In this document: positions 56,355-64,000 of the stretch, piece by piece
Position numbering within the stretch: the stretch's first letter is position 1
How the letters are laid out: every line of letters starts with the position of its first letter
Assembly: GCA_030762935.1 (NCBI GenBank)
Contig: CM060899.1
Span: 66,576,501-66,640,500 of the forward strand
Length of the DNA stretch: 64,000 nucleotides
Source of the DNA: Hymenopus coronatus
Taxonomy: Eukaryota > Arthropoda > Insecta > Mantodea > Hymenopodidae
Direction of reading: 5' to 3'
Notes under the pieces: generated by a model
What the model saw: only the letters and a program-made list of their open reading frames with translations
Databases searched by the model: none
What the model was told of the DNA's origin: nothing
Translations under genes and position numbers: made by a program

Positions 56355-56530
56355 GCTATGCCGGCATGTTATCATAGTAGCTCAGTGGTAGAGCAACCGG
56401 CTAGAGACCAGGAGATCCGTGGTTCAAGTCCAAGCTTTGGCATTGAATTTTCTAGTCTGATTCTACTTATCCAACTCCTGTTCTACATATGGCTTATGCG
56501 AAAAAAAACAAAAAAAAAAAACAAATAAAT
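56355..56530 (+). mobile_element. tRNA-derived SINE (family D)
   Basis: TAGCTCAGTGGTAGAGCAAC (A box), a loop region and GTGGTTCAAGTCC (B box) make a clear tRNA-like head, followed by a short body and an A-rich tail. The acceptor arm pairing is poor, so it is not a functional tRNA gene. Confidence 0.8.
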
Positions 56531-56953
56531 TAGCAATTTATAAACCTCATTAGTGGTGATGAGAGGGGGAAAGGTGTTTGTGACGTCACTTTTCCTACTC
56601 TCCCGCCAAGTAGGGTTGTCCATTAACTAGGTGGGAGAGCCGTGCGTGGTGAACTTTATGCATTCGGTTATTGTACAATTAGCCAGCATGCCAGATACCT
56701 CCCAAGGGAGATTAACTAATTATCATTGCCAAGCATCGTGCAATGTCAGTGGCTGATTGCACCTACCAAGTGCCTCGGCACAGAAGCAAGCGCAAAGTTT
56801 TGGAGATGAGGTCAATCAGAGAGGACCATAATCTCAAAATTATATTTTCAACATCTTAGAATTATTAAGAGGACACTCTGGCATTACAATGAAGAAAATG
56901 TACTTTTTGTTAAAAACTTAATCCTTGATATATCTACAATTTATTTATATATT
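56531..56953. other. no feature recognised
   Basis: Includes a TGACGTCAC CRE-like palindrome at about 56580; no promoter context identified. Confidence 0.4.
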
Positions 56954-57799
56954 TTTTTACTTTCTCTATACGTAGTATGTACATAGTGTATAGGGAAGGT
57001 ATTGTACCCAATAATTCGATACCGAGATTTCACCGGAAATATATGTTTTAGGGTCCCCTGTATTTTCAGAAAAAGGTACAGGTGTGTCCGTGTGTCTGTA
57101 AACACAATAATTTGAAAACGAAAATTCGGTAAAATACCAAACTTGGTATTTCAGTTTAGTATCTTCCAGGGATGCGACACAAAGATTTTGAGAAAAATCC
57201 CCCCACGCCAAACTACCCTTTACGTGAAACTTTTTTCGAAAATTTGGATTTTCTCAAAAATGGCTCTAACGATTTTGATTAAAATATCGTATATTAAAGA
57301 TATTTACCTGACAAATAAAACGTATATCTTGAATTTTCTGGGAATAGCCTCTGATGATTACTTTATTCTGGATGAATTTTACGAAATTTTGCATAACTCC
57401 TAAACTGTAAGAGATGGACAAAAGCTTACTACACAAAAAATGCAGAGCAGATTAAAACACACAATTTATGTTATAGACCTTTTTTTCGTGGAGTTGATCG
57501 TTTTTTTTAGATATTCCTTGTTTTTGGTTTCAGCTTTAAAAAACATACTTTTCTCATACAGGAATTTGTCAACTCATGTCTACACAAAGGAACTTCAGTC
57601 ACATAGCAACAAACTTTTGACTATCACTTTAACCTATGGTACTCCCTTATTTCGCCTCTAGTTACAGGGAAGCAAGTAATAATACTATTTCTGCTAATTT
57701 CTTCTCGATTAGCATGAAGTTAATAGAAGCATAAGCTTTTTAACAATAATTTGTTGCAGAGATGTAGAAAAAGTCAAGTGAGTGAAACAATCAGATTTT
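56954..57799 (+). repeat. ACTTTCTCTAC-family copy, full length
   Basis: tttttactttctctatacgt to gtagaaaaagtcaagtgagt. Well preserved, with ACCAAACTTGGTATTTCAG. Confidence 0.93.
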
Positions 57800-58184
57800 T
57801 ATTGTCTTTGAGTGTACATTTATTTCGTTGCTTCGTTTTTCTTGTATATGTGCTCTATTGCCAGACTTTCAGCTTGCTCTACTCCCTGCTTCCATTGGCC
57901 AGGTCCACCTTTCCTATAAACCTGCATAACAAAACGAATCACGGTAAGAAGCACGAGGGTATGACATTTCAATTATCGCATATTCATGGCAAACACGTCG
58001 CGGCTTCTCCTTCCGCTCTGCCGTCTCCTTGTATGGGCAGTGCGACAGCATAAATATTCCTCTTCCCCTCCCGCTTCCTGCGTCACATAGATATATTCAC
58101 ATCGACAGAGACGTAGTTCGTTTGTACGTGCAGAATATTCCCAATATAAATCGCGGCTCTGTCTTTATTTTGCCCTCCACGAAC

Positions 58185-58395
58185 TATGCTTTTTATCCCA
58201 AGAGAGGAAAAACACTGTTGATCCTGATGCCCTTTCCTCCCCCTCCGTGTGTTTTTCTCTCCTCAATCTGCGAACCAAATTAGAGAGTGCTAGGGCTATG
58301 TCATCGAGGTAGAGAATAGAGAAAAGACAGGCAATTGCAGCTTCTGGCTAAAGCAAGCTGAAGCACTGAGGAACAATTTGAGGAGCACTAAACAT
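58185..58395 (+). repeat. repeat E, first copy
   Basis: TTTTTATCCCAAGAGAGGAA, CACTGTTGATCCTG, TCAATCTGCGAA and GCAGCTTCTGGCTAAAGCAA all recur at 60398-60610. Followed after ~16 nt by a family end A. Confidence 0.85.
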
Positions 58396-58396
58396 T

Positions 58397-58520
58397 TTTA
58401 TTTTCTCTACATGTAGTGTGTAGAGAAGGCATTGTAATCCACCCAAAAATTCGATACCGAGATCTCATCAGAAATACACATTTTTTAGGTTCCTCTGTTT
58501 CCAAAAAGAGTATTTTTATA
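58397..58520 (+). repeat. ACTTTCTCTAC-family end-A fragment
   Basis: tattttctctacatgtagtg, CCACCCAAAAATTCGATACC and TTTTTAGGTTCC, then unrelated sequence. Confidence 0.85.
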
Positions 58521-58552
58521 CTCATATACTGAAATGTGTTCACTTACTGTCA

Positions 58553-58611
58553 AAAATCTATATCGAAATGAAGGGCATTTCGATACATATTTTCATTTCG
58601 ATATAGATTTT
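58553..58611. repeat. perfect 19-bp-stem palindrome
   Basis: AAAATCTATATCGAAATGA (58553-58571) and its exact inverse complement (58593-58611) are separated by 21 nt that again contain CATTTCGATA. Confidence 0.95.
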
Positions 58612-58721
58612 CACGCTTGCGCACTGCCCTACTAATGGCTGTTCACTGCCTGCTAATCTGCATAAAATTACAGAAACATCTTACGCGTACAATAACCTCC
58701 AAGAGTGTATAATCATATATA

Positions 58722-59532
58722 AAAATCTTATGTGTTCCATTCACATGACTTTCTCTACATTTCTGCAGCAAATTATTGTTAAAAAGCTTATACTTATTTA
58801 CTTCATGCTAATCGAGAAAAAAATTAGCACATTACTTGTTTCCTTGTAAGCAGAAGGGAAATAAGGGAGTACTATAGGCTAAACTAATAATCAAAAGCTG
58901 GCTGCTATGTGACTGAAGTTTCTTTGTTTGTATGGATAGGAGTTGACAAAATCTGTATGAGAAAAGTATAAGTTTTTCATAGCTGAAAAAAACAAGGAAT
59001 ATGTGAAAAACGATCAACTCCACGAAAAAAATGTATATAACATAAATTGTGTGTTTTAATGTGCTCTACATTTTTTGTGTTTTAAATTTTTGCCCATCTC
59101 TTATGGTTTAGCAGTTATGCAAAATTCCGTGAAATTCATCTAGAATAAAGTAGTCTTCAAAGGCTATTCCCAGAAAATTCAAGATATACATTTTATTTGT
59201 CAGGTAAATATCTTTAATATACGATATTTTAAACAAAATCGTTAGTGCCATTTTTAAGAAAATCAAAATTTTCGAAAAAAGTTCCATGTAAAGGGTAGTT
59301 GGGGGTGGGTGTTTTTCTTAAAAATCTTTGTGTCGCATCCTTGGAAGATACCAAACTTAAATACCAAGTTTGGTATTCAACGGTCTTTTCGTTCATTCCA
59401 AAAATGTTTTTTTTTTGGATTCAGGGGGGGACCCAAAATATGTATTTCCGGTGAAATCACAGTATCGAATTTTTGGGCGCAATACAATGCCTTCTCTATA
59501 CACTATATACATAGTATGTGTAGAGAAAGTAA
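58722..59532 (-). repeat. ACTTTCTCTAC-family copy, microsatellite section deleted
   Basis: taaaaatcttatgtgttcca to gtgtagagaaagtaat. The CA-rich segment between CTTTTCGTT and CCAAAAATG is missing. Confidence 0.92.
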
Positions 59533-60029
59533 TTATAGGAATATATAATTATTTCCCGAATCTAAATTTATAATATTACGTATGCAAAGCAAAGTAGATC
59601 ATGACATTGGCATCATAGAGACGATGAAAGCAATAACCCAGAGCATGCGCGCTAGCTATGTTAAGGTAGAGGGCAGTTGTTAACAATATAGCTCGCCTCC
59701 TCTGTTATATCAGGAGGCGTGGAACTAAATTCCATATCATTATCACTAGGCCAAAATACTACAGTCTCCGTCTTGCAAATAAACTATCACCGTGAATCAA
59801 ATTTCATTTGTTTTCGACGCAAACGTACAATACACATAGCGGTCGGGAGTTCGTCTTTCGTATGTAGGATTTCTAAATATTAAATATTTATTGCATATCT
59901 ACATGTTGTAGAAACGTTATTTATGCGACTTTCATATAACGGTTTTTAGAATATTCGTGAAGTTTTTGGACGCTCACTTCGCTTGTATCCTAATAACTAC
60001 CATTTTAGGATTGTTGCATAAACAACTAT
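59533..60029. other. no feature recognised
   Basis: Contains a GCCTCCT/AGGAGGC hairpin at about 59695-59718; unclassified. Confidence 0.4.
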
Positions 60030-60397
60030 TTACTTCTCCAGCCCGTATGTACAATATACATGATGGAAAGAGATGGTATTGTATTATACCCCAAAATTCG
60101 ATACGAAATCTCACCAGAAATACACGTTTTAGGATCCCCTGTATTCAAAAAAAGAAGCATTTTTAGAAAAAGGTCTATGTCTCTGTCCGTGTGTCTGTGA
60201 GCACGAAAAGTCAGTAAAATAAATTTGGTATTTCGGTTTGATATCTTCCAAGACACGAAGATTTTGAGGAAAATCCCTCAACCCAAACTACCTTTAACAT
60301 GGAAAAAATTACGAAAATTTTGATTTTCTCAAAAATGGACTTAACCGTATTGATTAAAATGCCGAGTATTAAAGATATTTAAAGGACAAATAAAATG
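60030..60397 (+). repeat. ACTTTCTCTAC-family copy, end B missing
   Basis: ttacttctccagcccgtatg to ggacaaataaaatg, where repeat E begins abruptly. Confidence 0.85.
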
Positions 60398-60610
60398 TTT
60401 TTATCCCAAGAGAAGAAAAACACTGTTGATCCTGGTGCCCTCTCCTCCCCCTCCCTGTGCTTTTCTCTCCTCAATCTGCGAATCAAGTTAGAGAGTCTGC
60501 TAGAAATATATCATCGAGGTAGAGAATAGTAGAAAAGACAGGCTATCGCAGCTTCTGGCTGAAGCAAGTTGAAACACTGCTCCAATGTGAGGAGCAGTGA
60601 ACAATTTGAG
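60398..60610 (+). repeat. repeat E, second copy
   Basis: Same order of blocks as 58185-58395; followed by a 36-nt end-A remnant (60617-60652, ttttactttctctacttcgt). Confidence 0.85.
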
Positions 60611-60655
60611 AATTATTTTACTTTCTCTACTTCGTACATAGTAGGTACATAGGTA

Positions 60656-61400
60656 AAACATCTGATGTGTTCCATTCACATGACTTTCTCTATATCTCTG
60701 CAACAAATTATTATTAAAAAGCTTATGCTTCTATCTACTTCATGCTAATCAAGACAAACATTAGCAGAGGAAATAGTGGGATACATTAGGCGAAAACAAT
60801 GGTCACATATTTTAAAAGTTGGTTGCCATGTGGATGAAAGCCATTTGTATGCATTGCCAGGAGTTGTCAGATTCCCGTATGTGAAAAATTTCAAGTATTT
60901 TAAAACTGAAACCAATGGCAAGGAGTATCTATAAAATGGTCAAATCCACGACAAAAATGCATATGACATAAATTGTGTGTTTTAATGAGATCTACATTTT
61001 TTTTTTTGCGTAGCAAGTGTTTTTGAATATCTCTTGCGGTTTACTAGTTATTCAAAATCCAGCGAAATTCATCCAGAATAAAGAGGTCTTCAGAGGCTAT
61101 TCCCAGAAAATTCAACATATACATTTTATTTATCATATAATTATCTTTAATATACGGTCATTAGTCATTTTTTAAGATAAACATTTTTAAAGTTTCTTCA
61201 CGTATAAGGAAGTTTGGGTTGGATGATTTTACTTGAAAATCTTCGTGTCACATTCTTGGGAGATACTGAATTTAAATACGTTTCAAGTGGTCTCAAGATA
61301 TATATTTTCAGTGAAGTTACGGTATCGAATTTTCGGGTGGAATACAATACTCTCTGCATCTATTATGTACATTGTACATATGCGCTAGAGAAAGTTAAAA
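60656..61400 (-). repeat. ACTTTCTCTAC-family copy with internal deletions
   Basis: aaacatctgatgtgttccat to gctagagaaagttaaaa. The microsatellite/palindrome section is lost, and the CTTCCTTGTAAGTAG block is deleted. Confidence 0.88.
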
Positions 61401-62160
61401 TATAGATCTCATTAAAACACATAATTTATGTCAAACACAACTTTTATCCTGAGATATTCTCTATTTCCGGTTTCTATTTAAAAATTCTTAAAACTTTTGT
61501 CATGCAGGTAGTCCTCTTTTTTTTATCTTTTTTGTTTTATTCCTAGCGATGGAAAGAGAACCTACTTTTAATGACTATTTCGTTCATGACAAGTGATCGT
61601 AGGAAGTGACCAATCCTGTACATTGGTGCGTAAAATTTCAGCCAATCGGAACTGAGTATCTCTGCATTTCAATCGTTTTTATCACAGCCACGTACAATTG
61701 TTTTTCTAAATTTATCACACCCACGCCATTTGTTTTCTGTCTGAAAAATGCTCGTCTCATAATAATAGTGTTAATATGCAGTGATATTCCCGCACATAAT
61801 GGCGGAGGTTCCAAAATTGTTGGAGAAAGATCTATCGCTGCAATATACACATTAATGCTAATCATTGTTATTTTATTCACGAAATAGTCTTATTAAATAC
61901 AACTCGAGCTACTACTTTTCTCTAGATAAATTGTTCACAAGTTGCTCGCGAATTTAGCGATAAAAGTTGGGACTCTCGTTATATTACTTTTAACAATCGT
62001 GTAGTAACAGCTTTTGAAGGAGTTGACTATCGCTTTTTCAAGTAATAATACCATTTCTGGTAAGGTTTATCTTGATTGATTTAGATAAAAGCATAATCTT
62101 TTGTAGGAATAGTTTTTTGAGGAACAAAAAGTGAAAGTCGTGTGAATGAAACATCAGATT
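61401..62160 (+). repeat. ACTTTCTCTAC-family copy, end A missing, with ~440-nt unique insertion
   Basis: Family blocks at 61401-61570 (GATCTCATTAAAACACATAA) and 62010-62160 (TTGACTATCGC, end B gtcgtgtgaatgaaacatca) flank unrelated sequence at 61571-62009. Confidence 0.75.
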
Positions 62161-63213
62161 TTTACTTTCTCTCCACGTACTATGTACCCAAAGTATAGAG
62201 TAGGTATTGCATTCCACCCAAAAATTCGATACCGAGATTTCACCAGAAATATACGTTTTAGAGTCCCATGTATCCAAAAAAAAGCATTTTCAGAAAAAGA
62301 TACGTGTGTGTGTCCGTGTGTCTGTGAACACAATAACTCAAAAACGAAAAGTCAGTAAAACACCAAACTTGATAATAATATCTTCCAGGGATGCGATTGG
62401 AAAAACTTCAAGAAAATCTCCCCGCACCAAGCTGCGTATTACATGGAAACATTTCGTGAATTTTGTTTTTCTCAATAATGTCTCCAACGGTTTTGGATAA
62501 AATACCATATATTAAAGATATTTAAGAAAAATAAAATTTTTTGTAAATACGCTCTGAAGATCTCTGATTTCCGGATGACTTTTGTGTAATTATTAAACCA
62601 TAAGAGACTGCCTCCGTGGTCGAGTGGTCAGCGAGCTACTTCTCACCCGGAAGTCCCGGGTTCGATTCTCGGCTGGGGCTTTGGTCAGAATTATTCCCTA
62701 TCCCGCACAAAGTCTGGAAGTATATATGTGATAGTGAATGTGTGTTTGAGGAAAATAAGATTATTTAAACCTACAGACAACGAGTTGTTTAAAGTGCAAA
62801 GTCCCCGATATCACCTTAGATGTTAAAGGGGGTTATATAAATGAAACAATAATAACCAATAACCCGTAAGAGCTAGACAAGCAATTATAAGATCAAGAAA
62901 TGTAGACCTCGTTAAAACACACAGTTCGCCTTTTTGTAGGGTTAACTATTTCCATACTTCAATTTTAAAATAATTATAATTTTCTCACGCAAGTAGTCCT
63001 CCTCTCGTGTGTATCTCTTTTGTTTTACTCCTGGCGATGGAAAGAGAACCTAATTTCTATGACAAGGATTTGAAATCGCTTTAGCAAGTAGCAAGACCAT
63101 TCCTGGTAAGATTTATCTCGACTGATCTAGATAGAAGCATAATCTTTTGTAGGAATAGTTTTTTCGAGGAACAGAGAGAGAAAGTGATGTGAATGGAAGG
63201 AATCAGATTTTTC
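62158..63213 (+). repeat. ACTTTCTCTAC-family copy carrying a SINE
   Basis: tttttactttctctccacgt to gagaaagtgatgtgaatgga, with SINE A inserted at 62604-62856. It abuts the previous copy head-to-tail at ..CATCAGATTTTTACTTTC... Confidence 0.9.
62604..62856 (+). mobile_element. tRNA-derived SINE (family A), second copy
   Basis: GACTGCCTCCGTGGTCGAGT and GGGTTCGATTCTCGG as in the copy at 6767. Flanks ATTAAACCATAAGAG and AATAACCCGTAAGAG look like a diverged ~15-bp target-site duplication. Confidence 0.88.
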
Positions 63214-63584
63214 TTGTGTTATAATATGACAATATATGTAGCACATCAAGGGGAACAGTGTCTCCTACATAACAAGCAACCAATGTTGAGGTTTAACGAG
63301 TTTCCGACATACTGCATATTGTAATCTACATATCAATAGTTTTCCTGCACACGTCCTTTGGGGTAAGATATTACTGCAGCTTCCACACGTAGTTCAGAAT
63401 TCAGCTAGTTGCTTTGTTGCGTCGCACTCTATCTCTCTTTCGGCGTTCCATTCGCAACATACGTTTGGTACTGCACCCAAAACCTTGAACTTAATTTCAG
63501 GGAGTGGATAACACGCGCATGCGCACGTACAGCATTGCAGCAGGCACGAAATATTGTTGTCAAACCATTGCAGCATTTCTTGGA
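63214..63584. other. no feature recognised
   Basis: CpG-richer near 63380-63560; unclassified. Confidence 0.4.
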
Positions 63585-63828
63585 CCGCCTGGGCAGTGTG
63601 GTGGTAGCGTGTCTGCCTCACATTTAAAAGGTCGTGAGTTCGAATCTCGCCTAGGGTGAAGGTAAGATTTTTTTTCCGGGATTTTCCCTTATTCTGAGAA
63701 GACAAATGTCGAGTAACTTTAAGTTCCATGGACCCCGAGATCATTTGAGCACCATTTCACCAATTTCATTCATCGTCCCATATGACCAACCAGGTTAAAG
63801 GACGTTAAACTACATTAAAAAAGATTTT
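63585..63828 (+). mobile_element. tRNA-derived SINE (family B), full copy
   Basis: GCCTGGGCAGTGTGGTGGTA and GTGAGTTCGAATCTCG head, GGGATTTTCCCTTATTCTGA, then a tail ending GGTTAAAGGACGTTAAACT. Confidence 0.88.
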
Positions 63829-63875
63829 TTTGCTTTACAGCATGTTCATACAGTGTTGTATAAAACACAATGGAA

Positions 63876-64000
63876 AATAAATCGAATGTGTTCCATTCAC
63901 ATGACTTTCTTTAGCTGTTCCTTACAAAAGATTATTCTTTTATATGTACCATGTTAATTGAGATACACATAAGTAGGAATATTCTTATTACCTCCTAGCT
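63876..64000 (-). repeat. ACTTTCTCTAC-family copy, runs off the window
   Basis: Starts at end B (gaatgtgttccattcacatg) and continues through ATGTTAATTGAGAT to the window end. Confidence 0.9.

Noticed and set aside
56355..56440. Functional tRNA gene
   Set aside because: A and B boxes are good but acceptor-stem pairing is poor, and a SINE body with A-rich tail follows.
62604..62690. tRNA-Leu/Ser-like gene
   Set aside because: A second copy with the same non-tRNA body and tail at 6767 shows it is a SINE.

Overview
The window reads as nuclear DNA of an invertebrate animal, most likely an arthropod and probably an insect. The signs are AT-rich sequence, one gene split by GT-AG introns of 1.5-4.1 kb, several tRNA-derived SINE families, mariner-type transposons and Penelope-like retroelements. 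No bacterial operon, CRISPR array or functional tRNA/rRNA gene is visible. The species assignment is inference; no species-specific marker was recognised.

The one intact gene lies on the minus strand: a complete ALDH16A1-type aldehyde dehydrogenase (two ALDH modules) in 12 coding exons from 38985 (ATG) down to 7450 (TAG). The exons splice in frame to 818 codons plus stop (2457 nt), close to the 802 residues of human ALDH16A1. About 92% of the 31.5-kb coding span is intron, most of it filled with transposable elements. The residues that make ALDHs catalytic (the Cys after NxGQ, the Glu before GGK, the Asn of PWN) are all replaced in the first module, and the second module has no Cys motif, so the product looks like a pseudoenzyme.

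Layout: 1-2612, decayed Ty3/gypsy pol. 2613-7449, downstream flank with simple repeats, a minisatellite, and a LINE tail carrying a SINE with target-site duplication. 7450-38985, ALDH16A1, with introns holding a TTAA-flanked foldback element, a mariner with a nested insertion, a small MITE, Penelope fragments, LINE tails and SINEs. 39001-44500, upstream flank with one dominant-family repeat (39061-39957), transposase remnants and a relatively repeat-poor, CpG-rich island (about 40840-41480) that is a candidate promoter region. 44550-64000, gene-free by my reading: more repeats, a 540-bp MITE, a 97-bp higher-order minisatellite and several SINEs.

The strongest unexplained signal is one interspersed repeat family, called here the ACTTTCTCTAC family. 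Roughly 30 full or partial copies occur in both orientations and occupy about a third of the window. A full copy is about 0.8-0.97 kb. One end is a roughly 40-bp stem-loop built on TATGTACATA, the other a small hairpin end (ATGTG..CACAT), and an 11-bp inverted repeat sits asymmetrically near the two ends. Inside are a conserved palindrome and a short CA/TG microsatellite. I saw no coding sequence. The architecture recalls Helentron-derived HINE/DINE-1 elements, but the class is not settled.
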